The notes: generated by a model from the sequence alone, not told the origin. A DNA stretch of 64,000 nucleotides from Paenibacillus sp. FSL H8-0548 (GCF_038630985.1 NZ_CP152049.1:2685501-2749500); one strand, 5' to 3'; positions 17,456 to 26,252 are shown, counted from the stretch's first letter. Translations and numbers: made by a program.

Positions 17456-18729
17456 GCGATATCTTAACACAGCTTGTTGAGGGTATCCCTGTTCCTAAGC
17501 TTGTGAAAATCCGTCAATCATTTGATGCTACTATACTGGACAATCCAATTGAAGATTTAATTCAGCGACTGCGTGCAGCCGCTTCTATGTCGGAAATAAA
17601 AGCAGGACATAAGGTTGCGGTAGCTGTTGGCAGCCGGGGAATATCCCGAATCGACGAATTGACCAAAACCGTTATCGACGAGCTGAAGCGAATTGGTGCT
17701 GAGCCATTTATCGTGCCATGCATGGGTAGTCATGGTGGAGCGACTGCTGAGGGGCAAACCGAGGTGCTTGCTCATCTTGGTATCGATGAGCTGCGGATGG
17801 GCTGCCCAGTACGCTCTTCCATGGAGGTTGTGCTGCTAGAGCATCTGCCTAACGGACTTCCCATTTATTGCGACAAAATTGCAGCTACAGAGGCCGATGC
17901 TATTGTCGTCATTAACCGGATTAAGCCGCATACAGCATTTCGCGGAACGATTGAAAGCGGTATGTTCAAAATGATCTCGATCGGACTAGGAAAACAAAAG
18001 GGGGCAGAGGCTTGCCACCAGCTAGGATTTAAATATATGGCGGAGAACGTTCCAGCTATGGCTAAGGTAATGCTCCAGAAGCTCCCTATTAAATTCGGTG
18101 TAGCGATTGTCGAGAATGCCTATGACCAAATTTGTCGGATCGAGGTTCTGGACCCTGAAACGATGGAGGCAAGAGAGAAGGAGCTGTTGGTGGAGGCGAA
18201 GAGCCGGCTTCCTCAGATTCTTTTCCAAGAATTGGATGTGCTCGTCATTGATTATATCGGCAAAAACATTAGCGGAGACGGTGCAGATCCGAATATTACA
18301 GGCAGATACCCTACGCCATATGCACATGGGGGACCTGAGGTGAATAAGATGGTCGTCCTTGATCTGACTGAAGAGTCTCAAGGGAACGCTAACGGAGTAG
18401 GGACTGCTGATTTCACAACGAGTCGGTTAGTGAGCAAGACAGACTGGCCTAGCACCTATGCGAATGGACTCACATCAACCGTGTGCGCGCCTACGAAACA
18501 GGCGACAACGCTTGCGAATGATCGTGATGCTATCAAGGCAGCCATTAAAACCTGTAATATATTGGATTATACAACATGCAAGCTAGTTCGCATTCGCGAT
18601 ACACTTCATCTCGGCGTTATTGAAATTTCAGAGACACTTCTCGAAGAAGCTAAAGCGAATCCGCGAATTGAAATATTAGAAGGCCCTTATGAGTGGACGT
18701 TTGATGAGGAAGGATTTTTACCAAAATGA
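17452..18729 (+). CDS. LarA-family nickel-pincer racemase/epimerase, probable mannonate/gluconate 2-epimerase
   Basis: A 425-residue DUF2088/LarA-type protein. LarA enzymes racemise or epimerise alpha-hydroxyacids by hydride transfer to the nickel-pincer nucleotide (NPN). By position, the likely cofactor residues are Lys173 (in SGMFKMISIGLG; thioamide link to NPN), His160 (in NRIKPHTAF) and His189 (in AEACHQLGF). His94 (in MGSHGGA) may be a catalytic base. Characterised LarA homologs include lactate and malate racemases and a D-gluconate 2-epimerase. The last activity fits here: the flanking genes encode a mannonate-forming SDR and gluconokinase, with 4-bp overlaps on both sides. The family and cofactor need are supported by the linked larEBC genes; the substrate is inferred from context only. 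Confidence 0.85.
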   Translation: MSDILTQLVEGIPVPKLVKIRQSFDATILDNPIEDLIQRLRAAASMSEIKAGHKVAVAVGSRGISRIDELTKTVIDELKRIGAEPFIVPCMGSHGGATAEGQTEVLAHLGIDELRMGCPVRSSMEVVLLEHLPNGLPIYCDKIAATEADAIVVINRIKPHTAFRGTIESGMFKMISIGLGKQKGAEACHQLGFKYMAENVPAMAKVMLQKLPIKFGVAIVENAYDQICRIEVLDPETMEAREKELLVEAKSRLPQILFQELDVLVIDYIGKNISGDGADPNITGRYPTPYAHGGPEVNKMVVLDLTEESQGNANGVGTADFTTSRLVSKTDWPSTYANGLTSTVCAPTKQATTLANDRDAIKAAIKTCNILDYTTCKLVRIRDTLHLGVIEISETLLEEAKANPRIEILEGPYEWTFDEEGFLPK

Positions 18730-20240
18730 GCAAGAAAATAGAAATTGTTATTGCGATTGATATTGGAACAACGAGCACCAAGACGTTGGCTGTTGACCGT
18801 GAAGGTCATATTCACAACAGCCATTCCGTTGCCTATCCTCTGCATACGCCAAGTTCTGGGTATGCAGAGCAGGACCCGGATGTTATTTATGAGGCTGTGT
18901 TAGACGCAGTCGCAGCTGTTATGAAAAAAGGCGGCTACACCGCTGAGCAAATTGTCTGTGCCACATTCAGTTCAGCCAATCATAGCTTGATTCTGCTTGA
19001 TGATCAGGAATTCCCGCTGACTCCGAGCATAACCTGGGCTGATCAGCGCAGCGCTGCGCAAGCAGAACGTTTGCTCTCTGATGGTACGGGATTGCCAATC
19101 TACTTGCGGACAGGGACACCGATTCATCCGATGTCGCCGCTCGTGAAGCTGATTTGGATGAAGGAAGAACGTCCGGATTTGTTTTTTGCAGCAAAGCAGT
19201 TTATTGGAATAAAGGAATATATATTGAATAAACTATTTGGTGTTATGGTGATGGACCATTCCATTGCTAGTGCTACGGGACTATTCAACTTGGAAACGCT
19301 GACTTGGGATAAGGAAGCGCTGCTTCTCGCAGATGTTCGCGAGGATCAATTGCCTACATTAGTTCCATCTACGGAACGGATAACGGGACTTAGGACGGAG
19401 CCAGCTGAGCGAATGGGGTTAAGCGCGAGTACGACCTTTGTTGTTGGCGCGCAGGACGGTGTGCTGGCCAATCTTGGTATTGGAGCAGTGGAAGAAGGCG
19501 TTCTGGCTGTAACGATCGGCACGAGCGGTGCTGTTCGGACGGCGACGAATAAGCCAACCGTTGACCCGGAAGGGCGTTTGTTCTGTTATGCGTTGACAGA
19601 GGAATGCTGGATTGTTGGCGGGCCTTCGAACAATGGAGCGATCGTAGCTCAGTGGATTTCGGATCGACTTTATCCGGGCAAACCATTGGATGAAGTATTG
19701 CCCTTAGCAGCATCCGTACCAGCGGGAGCGAATGGACTGCTCTTTTTACCGCTATTATCGGGAGAGAGAGCGCCGTTTTGGGATGCGCAGGCAAAAGGTG
19801 TTATGTTTGGACTGACGCTCTCGCATCTGGAGACCGATATGCTGCGCGCTGCAATGGAAGGCGTCATATTCCAAATTACAGCAATCGCTTCTCTAATGAA
19901 GCAAGCAGGAGAAAAACCTAGGGAGGTTAGAGCCTCTGGGGGCTTTGCACGTTCTACCTTATGGTGTCAAATGATGGCTGACATGCTCGGAGTACCTGTG
20001 AAGGTGCCCGTTTCAGTAGAAAGCTCCGGACTCGGCGCAGCGCAGCTTGGGCTCTACGCGATGGACGACTGCAAAGGCTCATTGCTAAGGTGGAAAGAGA
20101 TGGAGGGCAGTCTCTACGAGCCGAACCTGAAAAATCATAGTTTGTATCAAGGATTGCTTCCGCTATACTTAAGCTTATACGATCGATTGAAAGAGCCGAT
20201 GAGAGAAATATCTAGGCTGCAGCATGCGTCGGTTGAATGA
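18726..20240 (+). CDS. gntK: Gluconokinase, FGGY family
   Basis: Phosphorylates D-gluconate to 6-phosphogluconate with ATP. The 504-residue protein has the FGGY phosphate motif IAIDIGTTSTKTLAVD at its start, GAQDGVLANLGIGAV, VTIGTSGAVR and the C-terminal GGFARSTLWCQMMADMLG signature. Start and stop context resemble Bacillus GntK rather than xylulokinase or glycerol kinase. It overlaps the LarA-family gene by 4 bp. No gluconate permease (GntP) lies nearby, unlike the Bacillus gntRKPZ operon, which suggests gluconate is made inside the cell here. Confidence 0.88.
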   Translation: MSKKIEIVIAIDIGTTSTKTLAVDREGHIHNSHSVAYPLHTPSSGYAEQDPDVIYEAVLDAVAAVMKKGGYTAEQIVCATFSSANHSLILLDDQEFPLTPSITWADQRSAAQAERLLSDGTGLPIYLRTGTPIHPMSPLVKLIWMKEERPDLFFAAKQFIGIKEYILNKLFGVMVMDHSIASATGLFNLETLTWDKEALLLADVREDQLPTLVPSTERITGLRTEPAERMGLSASTTFVVGAQDGVLANLGIGAVEEGVLAVTIGTSGAVRTATNKPTVDPEGRLFCYALTEECWIVGGPSNNGAIVAQWISDRLYPGKPLDEVLPLAASVPAGANGLLFLPLLSGERAPFWDAQAKGVMFGLTLSHLETDMLRAAMEGVIFQITAIASLMKQAGEKPREVRASGGFARSTLWCQMMADMLGVPVKVPVSVESSGLGAAQLGLYAMDDCKGSLLRWKEMEGSLYEPNLKNHSLYQGLLPLYLSLYDRLKEPMREISRLQHASVE

Positions 20241-20264
20241 CCTTAGCTGAAGGAGGCAATTATT

Positions 20265-21080
20265 ATGCATGATAAATACAGCAAGCTGCAAGCGGTTCTT
20301 ATCGAAATGGAATCCGTCGTGGTCGCTTTCTCAGGAGGCGTTGACAGCACTTTTCTTCTGGATGCAGCCATTAAGACGCTAGGACCAGAGCGTGTTTTAG
20401 CGGTTACGGCGGACTCGGAAACGTATCCGACGGAAGAGCTGGAGGAAGCTATTGAGCTCGCGAAGAAGCTCGGCGTGACTCATAGAGTAATAGAGACTTC
20501 AGAGCTCAGTATTCCAGGTTATAAAGAGAATAATGCGAACCGTTGTTATTTTTGTAAAAAGAGCTTATTCGAGCATTTAGAGCCATTCATTAAAGATGGG
20601 GCATATCGTCATATCGTCTATGGTCTCATCGCAGATGATATGAACGAGCATAGACCAGGCGTTCAAGCGGCTAAAGAGCGCGGCGTACGGGGACCTTTGC
20701 AGGAAGTAGGGCTGTACAAGGAAGAAATCCGTGATTTATCCCGCGAGCATGGACTCCCTACATGGGATAAGCCGTCTTTTGCATGTCTCTCCTCGCGGAT
20801 CGCCTATGGCGAGACGATTACGATAGAGAAGCTTGGCCGGGTTGGCGAGGCTGAACGCTATATTCGTACGCTTGGCTTTGGCCAAGTGAGAGTTAGGAGT
20901 CACGGCGATATTGCCAGAATCGAAGTGGAGCCAGCCGTTATGGAACAGCTTCTTGGTCACGCAGCTATGATTTCGCAGCGATTGAAGGAGCTAGGATATA
21001 TTTATGTATCCATGGATCTTACCGGTTATCGCAGCGGCAGCATGAATAAAGTGCTTGAACGTGGAGGCTCTGCGATATGA
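20265..21080 (+). CDS. larE: LarE, sulfur insertion enzyme of NPN cofactor biosynthesis
   Basis: ATP-dependent sulfur transferase that converts the two carboxylates of the pyridinium dicarboxylate nucleotide to thiocarboxylates. The PP-loop SGGVDST is at residues 23-29. Cys174 (FACLSSR) corresponds to the sacrificial Cys176 of Lactobacillus plantarum LarE. In addition, a CYFC pair (Cys94, Cys97) is present where L. plantarum has no cysteines. The three-cysteine pattern is the one described for cluster-dependent [4Fe-4S] LarE enzymes, so this one probably uses sulfur catalytically rather than sacrificing its own cysteine. It starts 24 bases after gntK behind GAAGGAGG and overlaps larB by 4 bp. 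Confidence 0.92.
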   Translation: MHDKYSKLQAVLIEMESVVVAFSGGVDSTFLLDAAIKTLGPERVLAVTADSETYPTEELEEAIELAKKLGVTHRVIETSELSIPGYKENNANRCYFCKKSLFEHLEPFIKDGAYRHIVYGLIADDMNEHRPGVQAAKERGVRGPLQEVGLYKEEIRDLSREHGLPTWDKPSFACLSSRIAYGETITIEKLGRVGEAERYIRTLGFGQVRVRSHGDIARIEVEPAVMEQLLGHAAMISQRLKELGYIYVSMDLTGYRSGSMNKVLERGGSAI

Positions 21081-21751
21081 ACGAGTTTGAGGATTTAGGT
21101 TTCTGTAAGCTGGATGTAGGGCGCAATGAGCGAACAGGGCATCCAGAGGTTGTGTTTGGGCAAGGGAAAACGACGGATCAAGTGGAAACGATTTTCACTC
21201 GACTGGTGGAGATTCATGGCAGGGCTCTTGTCACCCGCGCATCTGAAGAGATGGGTGAGCGTATCCTTGCTAAATATCCGGAGGCGCGTTATGACGAAGT
21301 ATCTCGCCTAATCTCCTTCGGGGAGTCTGCACGTAAGCTTCCAGGCAAGGTCGCAATTGTAACTGGCGGGACATCAGACATTCCAGTGGCTGAAGAAGCA
21401 GCGGGTACGGCTGCTTGGATGGGCTGCGAAATTGATCGGATCTATGATGTTGGCGTTGCAGGAATTGAGCGTCTGCTCAGTCAAAAGGATCGCATTAGAG
21501 AAGCTTCCGTTGTGATCGCAGTTGCAGGCATGGAGGGGGCTTTAGTCAGTGTCGTTGGAGGGCTTGTTCGCAGACCGGTTATTGCTGTACCTACGTCTGT
21601 AGGTTATGGTGCGAATTTGCAAGGAATAACAACACTTCTAGCTATGATGACCTCCTGTGCAGCCGGTGTGACCGTGGTCAACATTGACAACGGTTTCGGA
21701 GCAGGTTTTCAATCGGCAATGATATTACAACTGGTAGCGGAGGGCACTTAG
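21077..21751 (+). CDS. larB: LarB, NaAD carboxylase/hydrolase of NPN biosynthesis
   Basis: Catalyses the first NPN step: carboxylation of nicotinic acid adenine dinucleotide at C5 and phosphoanhydride cleavage. The C-terminal half is PurE/AIR-carboxylase-like (VAIVTGGTSDIPVAEEAA, then VVIAVAGMEGALVSVVGGL and PVIAVPTSVGYG). The N-terminal region carries the LarB-type DVGRNERTGHPEVVFGQGKT stretch. 224 residues is slightly short but complete. Overlaps larE by 4 bp and ends one base before larC, so the three are translationally coupled. Confidence 0.93.
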   Translation: MNEFEDLGFCKLDVGRNERTGHPEVVFGQGKTTDQVETIFTRLVEIHGRALVTRASEEMGERILAKYPEARYDEVSRLISFGESARKLPGKVAIVTGGTSDIPVAEEAAGTAAWMGCEIDRIYDVGVAGIERLLSQKDRIREASVVIAVAGMEGALVSVVGGLVRRPVIAVPTSVGYGANLQGITTLLAMMTSCAAGVTVVNIDNGFGAGFQSAMILQLVAEGT

Positions 21752-21752
21752 A

Positions 21753-23135
21753 ATGAGAACGGTCTATTTGGATTGTATTTCTGGCATCGCAGGCGATATG
21801 GCACTATCTGCGCTTGTTGACCTTGGCGCAGATCCCGATTATATTGTCAGTCATTTAAAGAAGCTCCCGATCGATCCCTTCACAATGGAATTCGTAAAGG
21901 TAGACCGGAGAGGCATCACTGCGAAATGGCTAAACCTAAGCTTTGAAGATAGCAATCACACGCACGAGCATACACATGAGCATTCACATGATCATGGACA
22001 CACGCACGAGCATACGTATAGTCACTCACATGACGATGGACACACGCACGAGCACACACATGAGCATTCACATGATCATGGACACACGCATGAGCATACG
22101 CATAGTCACTCACATGATCATGGACACACGCATGAGCATTCGCATAGTCACGCACATGACGATGATCACTCGCACGAGCATAGAAAAGCTGCTGACATCA
22201 TTCGTATGATCGAAGCTTCAGGTTTGCCGGGGCGTGTGAAAGAGAGAAGCTTGTCCATCTTTCGTTTAATTGCCGAAGCAGAAGGTAAAATTCATGGCAT
22301 GGACCCTGCTGAGGTTCATTTTCACGAGGTTGGAGCGATGGATTCCATATTAGACGTTATTGGAGTTTGCTTGGCGCTTGAAAGTCTTGATGCGAGCAAA
22401 ATAATCGTTTCACCCGTGCCTACAGGAACGGGCAAGCTGCGCATGGCGCATGGGTTATATCCAATTCCGGCTCCTGCAACCGCAGAGCTGCTTCGAGGCG
22501 TACCGCTATCTGCCTTTACGGCTAAAGGTGAATTGACAACGCCAACTGGTGCTGGAATTGTCAAAGCACTCGCGTCGGGATTTGGTACACTGCCAGCAGG
22601 AACGATTGATCGGATCGGCTACGGGGCGGGTACAAAAGATTTTGAACATCCAAACGTATTAAGAGCTATCTTGTATGCACCTGAGCAAGCAGAGAGCACC
22701 AAGGAGACGATTGTTGTCCTTGAGGCTCAAGTGGATGATTCCACTGGGGAAACACTCGGCTTTGCTATGGAAAGAATATTTGAAGCAGGGGCGCTTGATG
22801 TTTATTACACCCCTGTCTATATGAAAAAAAATCGGCCAGGTGTTCTCATCACGGTGTTATGCCATCCGGCCAATTGCACGCGTTGCGAGGAAGCATTGCT
22901 TGCCGAAACGTCTACCTTTGGTGTGCGTCGAAGTGAATGGCAGCGAAAAGCGCTTGAACGTCAATGGATTGAGGTAGAAACCTCATACGGCACGATAAAG
23001 GTCAAGCAAGCATTAGATGGCGGCCGAATCATTCGCCAATCGCCAGAGTTTGAGGATGCAGCTCAAGCTGCCCGAGCATTTGGAGTTCCACTTGAGGCTG
23101 TTTATCGCGCCGTATATAAACAGCTGCAGAAATAA
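21753..23135 (+). CDS. larC: LarC, nickel insertase of NPN biosynthesis, with long His-rich insert
   Basis: CTP-dependent cyclometallase that inserts nickel into the pincer nucleotide. It opens with YLDCISGIAGDMALSALVDLG and contains the FHEVGAMDSILDVIG, TPTGAGIVKAL and EAQVDDSTGETLGFAMERIFEAGALDV motifs of the family. Residues ~69-143 are an almost alternating His tract with Thr/Glu/Ser/Asp (about 35 His in 75 residues), likely a nickel store or delivery arm. Unlike L. plantarum, where larC1/larC2 are joined by frameshifting, this is one uninterrupted 460-residue frame. It is the last gene of the operon; a terminator follows at 23219-23252. Confidence 0.93.
   Translation: MRTVYLDCISGIAGDMALSALVDLGADPDYIVSHLKKLPIDPFTMEFVKVDRRGITAKWLNLSFEDSNHTHEHTHEHSHDHGHTHEHTYSHSHDDGHTHEHTHEHSHDHGHTHEHTHSHSHDHGHTHEHSHSHAHDDDHSHEHRKAADIIRMIEASGLPGRVKERSLSIFRLIAEAEGKIHGMDPAEVHFHEVGAMDSILDVIGVCLALESLDASKIIVSPVPTGTGKLRMAHGLYPIPAPATAELLRGVPLSAFTAKGELTTPTGAGIVKALASGFGTLPAGTIDRIGYGAGTKDFEHPNVLRAILYAPEQAESTKETIVVLEAQVDDSTGETLGFAMERIFEAGALDVYYTPVYMKKNRPGVLITVLCHPANCTRCEEALLAETSTFGVRRSEWQRKALERQWIEVETSYGTIKVKQALDGGRIIRQSPEFEDAAQAARAFGVPLEAVYRAVYKQLQK
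21955..22185 (+). repeat. Tandem repeat coding the LarC His-rich tract
   Basis: A ~230-base run of degenerate 42-base units built on CACACGCACGAGCATACACA with CATGATCATGGACA. It keeps the reading frame, and unit number could vary by slippage. The frames on both strands stay open through it, which produces spurious ORFs. Confidence 0.85.
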
Positions 23136-23218
23136 TAAGATCATCAGAAGTCTGTCAGAGTCACGGCATTGCCGTTTTTCATTAGCTTTTGCGGAGAAAC
23201 GGTAAGCCGAGGGTCTTG

Positions 23219-23252
23219 CTGCAATAAGAAGGAATGATTGCAGCGTTTTTTA
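23219..23252 (+). terminator. Terminator of the larEBC operon
   Basis: CTGCAAT (23219-23225) pairs with ATTGCAG (23237-23243), followed by CGTTTTTTAA. It directly precedes the gnd operator, so readthrough into gnd may be partial. Confidence 0.6.
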
Positions 23253-23264
23253 ACAACGTTGTTA
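23251..23264. promoter_or_regulatory. LacI-type operator 2, before gnd
   Basis: A 14-bp perfect palindrome identical to the one at 16655-16668 (TAACAACGTTGTTA). It lies 36 bases before the gnd start. A possible promoter, TTGCAG (23238-23243) and TTATTA (23262-23267), would have the operator inside its spacer. This places gnd and the uronate-isomerase-like gene in the same regulon as the first operon. Confidence 0.75.
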
Positions 23265-23299
23265 TTATGTGAAATAGTGAAAACGGGGAGAGATTTCAA

Positions 23300-24709
23300 T
23301 TGAGTAAACAACAAATTGGCGTTATTGGTCTTGCAGTAATGGGGAAAAACCTAGCTTTGAATTTGGAAAGCCGAGGATTTGCGGTTGCCGTTTATAATCG
23401 ATCCTACGGGAAAACAGATGAATTGGTAAAGGAAGCAGCCGACCGTCAAGTATATGGCTATGAATCTTTAGAAGGATTTGTCGCTTCGCTTGAAGTCCCA
23501 AGAAAAATTTTGATCATGGTCAAAGCTGGAGATGCTACGGATGATACGATAAAGCAGCTCATTCCGCTTCTGGAGCAAGGTGATATTTTGATTGATGGAG
23601 GCAATTCCTTCTTTGTAGACACGCAGCGGAGAACGAACGAATTAGAGCCGCAGGGTATTCGCTTTATCGGTGCAGGTGTATCTGGCGGCGAGCAGGGAGC
23701 ACTTGAGGGACCAGCAATTATGCCAGGAGGAACGAAGGAAGCGTATGCGCTTGTTGAACCTTTTCTAACGGCTATTTCTGCCAAGGTCGAGGGGGATGCA
23801 TGCTGTACACACATCGGGCCAGACGGAGCAGGCCATTATGTCAAAATGGTGCATAACGGAATCGAGTATGGCGATATGCAGCTAATTTGCGAGGCTTACC
23901 ATCTGCTTAAGGATGTGATTGGGGCTGAGGCTGAGGAGCTTCATCATATCTTTAGAGAATGGAACGAGGGTGAGCTTAACAGCTACCTGATTGAAATTAC
24001 GCAGGATATTTTCACGAAGGTTGATCCGGAAACAGGCAAAAGAGTGGTTGATATTATTAAGGATTCTGCTGGTCAAAAAGGGACTGGCAAGTGGACCTCG
24101 CAAAACGCGCTCGATCTTGGCGTACCTTTGCCTGTCATCACAGAATCTGTATTTATGCGTTATTTATCTTCACTTGGTGAAGAACGCAAACGGGCAGCTG
24201 CTTTGTTTGACAAGCCAGCGGTATCTAAGTTCAGCGGCAATCGGGCAGATTTTATTGAGCTTGTACGCAAAGCGCTATACGCGAGCAAAATTTGCTCTTA
24301 TGCTCAAGGTTTTGCTCAAATGAAGATGGCATCTGACACGTACGGATGGGATCTGAACTGCGGCAGCATTGCTATGATCTTCCGCGGCGGCTGTATTATC
24401 CGTGCTCAATTTCTTGAAAATATTAAAAATGCCTTCGAAGCCGATGCAAATCTACCAAATCTGCTCGTAGACAGCTATTTCAAAAACATCGTGAATGAGT
24501 ACCAGCAAGCATGGCGCGAGGTCGTTGCAGCTGCAGCGCTAAATGGCATTCCAGTGCCTGCATTTGCTTCGGCTCTATCGTATTTTGATGCCTACCGTAC
24601 AGAGTATCTTCCGGCTAATCTGCTGCAGGCTCAGCGTGATTATTTCGGGGCGCATACGTTTGAGCGCGTCGATAAAGCAGGTTCATATCACTATCAATGG
24701 AATAACTAG
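23300..24709 (+). CDS. gnd: 6-phosphogluconate dehydrogenase, decarboxylating
   Basis: Oxidises 6-phosphogluconate to ribulose 5-phosphate and CO2 with NAD(P)+. The 469-residue protein has the Rossmann motif [35 protein letters not shown], the catalytic region [18 protein letters not shown] and the [14 protein letters not shown] signature. It starts at TTG behind a CGGGGAGAG site. It has its own operator copy and is followed 37 bases later by the uronate-isomerase-like gene. In the cluster it would drain gluconokinase product into the pentose phosphate pathway. A second, housekeeping copy is likely elsewhere. Confidence 0.93.
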   Translation: MSKQQIGVIGLAVMGKNLALNLESRGFAVAVYNRSYGKTDELVKEAADRQVYGYESLEGFVASLEVPRKILIMVKAGDATDDTIKQLIPLLEQGDILIDGGNSFFVDTQRRTNELEPQGIRFIGAGVSGGEQGALEGPAIMPGGTKEAYALVEPFLTAISAKVEGDACCTHIGPDGAGHYVKMVHNGIEYGDMQLICEAYHLLKDVIGAEAEELHHIFREWNEGELNSYLIEITQDIFTKVDPETGKRVVDIIKDSAGQKGTGKWTSQNALDLGVPLPVITESVFMRYLSSLGEERKRAAALFDKPAVSKFSGNRADFIELVRKALYASKICSYAQGFAQMKMASDTYGWDLNCGSIAMIFRGGCIIRAQFLENIKNAFEADANLPNLLVDSYFKNIVNEYQQAWREVVAAAALNGIPVPAFASALSYFDAYRTEYLPANLLQAQRDYFGAHTFERVDKAGSYHYQWNN

Positions 24710-24746
24710 ATTTAACTCTCATTATAATTCATAGGGGGAAATGAAA

Positions 24747-26003
24747 ATGAATACTCAAACCGCAATAAACATCGCCGATCTTCGTCAGACTGTTGAACGC
24801 TTGGCTTTAAGCATGCCCGTCACCGATATGCATACGCATTTGTATGCGCCTGAATTTGGGGAGCTGCTGCTGTGGGGCATCGATGATTTGCTGACGTATC
24901 ATTATTTAATTTCAGAGTCATTCAGATGGTCAGAGGAGGACTATAGCCATTTCTGGTCAATGAGCAAGCGTGAGCAAGCGGATTGGATTTGGAAACAACT
25001 ATTTCTTGATCATTCCCCGGTTAGTGAGGCAGCGAGCGGATTTATTACGATCCTCAAACGCCTTGGATTTGATGTATCCTCGCGCAACCTGGACGATTAC
25101 CGTCAGGCACTGGCGAATCGCACGGTGGAGGAGCAGGTCGACACGGTGATGAAGATTGCTGGTATCGAAAAAATCGTCATGACCAATGACCCATTCGATG
25201 CTGTAGAGCGTCCAGTTTGGTTATCGGGCAAAGGTAAAACAGATCCTCGTTTCTATGCGGCGCTGCGTGTTGATGCCCTGCTAAATGATTGGCCGAATGC
25301 GGTTAACGAGCTTCAAGGCCTTGGTTATGATGTACAAGCTGAGTGGACAGAGCGGACGAAGGAGGAAACTCGTCGTTTTCTATCGGAATGGATCGTACGC
25401 ATGGATGCGCTCTATCTTGCTGTATCGATGCCTGGTGATTTTAAATACCCAGCGGAAGATCACAGAAGCAAGATGATTGATGAGGTTATGATTCCCGTAT
25501 GCCAGACGCAAAATATTCCGTTTGCACTCATGATCGGCGTTCGAAGAAAAGTAAATCCATCACTCGGCTTAGCAGGCGATATGAGCATGCTGTCAGATGT
25601 GTCTGCAGTTGAAGCGCTATGCCGCCGTTATCCGGAGCAAAAGTTTCTTATCACGATGCTGGCAAGAGAAAACCAGCATGAATTGACGGTGCTTGCGCGT
25701 AAGTTCCGCAATTTGATGATCTTCGGCTGCTGGTGGTTTCTGCATATCGAGTCTATGGTTGAGGAAATGACGCGTTTCCGCATAGAGCTGCTAGGCACTT
25801 CTATGATCCCGCAGCATTCGGATTGCCGTGTCTTCGAGCAACTGATCTATAAATGGGAGCATTCAAGAAAAATTATCGGAAACGTACTGGCGGATAAATA
25901 TGAGAAGCTGCACCAAAGCGGCTGGAGCGTCACGGAAGAGGAAATTAAACGAGATTTGAATGATATGCTGAATCGCAACTTCTGGCGTTTTCTAGGCAAA
26001 TAG
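24747..26003 (+). CDS. Uronate isomerase-like amidohydrolase-superfamily protein
   Basis: About 418 residues related to glucuronate/galacturonate isomerase (UxaC), which converts glucuronate to fructuronate. Visible features are the N-terminal metal motif DMHTHLYAPEFGELLLWGID, the DDLLTYHYLISE segment typical of UxaC, a MTNDPFD strand, and the late GCWWFLHIESMVEEMTRFRIELLGTSMIPQHSDCRVFEQLIYKW region. It is somewhat shorter and more divergent than classical UxaC (~470), so substrate may differ. ATG 24747 is better spaced from AGGGGGAA than the ATG at 24741. It lies in the gnd operon and so under the same operator, linking uronate input to the epimerase-gluconokinase route. Strong terminator follows. 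Confidence 0.82.
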   Translation: MNTQTAINIADLRQTVERLALSMPVTDMHTHLYAPEFGELLLWGIDDLLTYHYLISESFRWSEEDYSHFWSMSKREQADWIWKQLFLDHSPVSEAASGFITILKRLGFDVSSRNLDDYRQALANRTVEEQVDTVMKIAGIEKIVMTNDPFDAVERPVWLSGKGKTDPRFYAALRVDALLNDWPNAVNELQGLGYDVQAEWTERTKEETRRFLSEWIVRMDALYLAVSMPGDFKYPAEDHRSKMIDEVMIPVCQTQNIPFALMIGVRRKVNPSLGLAGDMSMLSDVSAVEALCRRYPEQKFLITMLARENQHELTVLARKFRNLMIFGCWWFLHIESMVEEMTRFRIELLGTSMIPQHSDCRVFEQLIYKWEHSRKIIGNVLADKYEKLHQSGWSVTEEEIKRDLNDMLNRNFWRFLGK

Positions 26004-26026
26004 CCATAACGAGAAGCAGATCGGGG

Positions 26027-26066
26027 AAAACAGGTGCAGCCAATAATGGCTGCACCTGTTTTTAAT
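26027..26066 (+). terminator. Terminator of the gnd-uronate isomerase operon
   Basis: A perfect 15-bp stem (AAAACAGGTGCAGCC with GGCTGCACCTGTTTT) with loop AATAAT, ending in TTTTT. Confidence 0.92.
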
Positions 26067-26101
26067 GAATGGAAAGGCAAGGAAGTGCTGCTTCTGCAAA
26101 G

Positions 26102-26166
26102 GAAGCAAATTTTTTTGAAATGAGAAAAATTTGTATCCTGTATTTGCATTTCGCACTTTCTATAAT
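26102..26166 (+). promoter_or_regulatory. Conserved promoter block before sugar-binding protein 1
   Basis: A TATAAT -10 box (26161-26166) sits 17 bases after CTGTAT, a poor -35 match. The preceding region, GAAGCAAATTT ... AGAAAAA ... CCTGTATTTG, is nearly repeated at 27822-27886 before the permease genes. A weak -35 with conserved upstream A/T tracts suggests activator-dependent transcription, perhaps by the YesN-type regulator encoded at 32900. Confidence 0.6.
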
Positions 26167-26238
26167 GAAAGCATAGCTGATCAGCAAGACACCTTGAATG
26201 CAGCATATTCAGCGATATAAGTTATCCAAGCGGATTGT

Positions 26239-26252
26239 TGTAAGCGTTTTAT
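26239..26252 (+). promoter_or_regulatory. Possible catabolite-response (cre) element
   Basis: TGTAAGCGTTTTAT matches the CcpA consensus TGWAANCGNTNWCA at 12 of 14 positions. It lies between the promoter and the binding-protein gene, where CcpA could block elongation. Confidence 0.4.

Noticed and set aside
21955..22185. Repeat array resembling a CRISPR
   Set aside because: Units are contiguous, degenerate, coding and without spacers; no cas genes are present.
21916..22209. Open frames on both strands within the larC His-rich region
   Set aside because: They arise from the low-complexity tandem repeat, which lacks stops in several frames; the LarC frame is continuous with strong homology on both sides.
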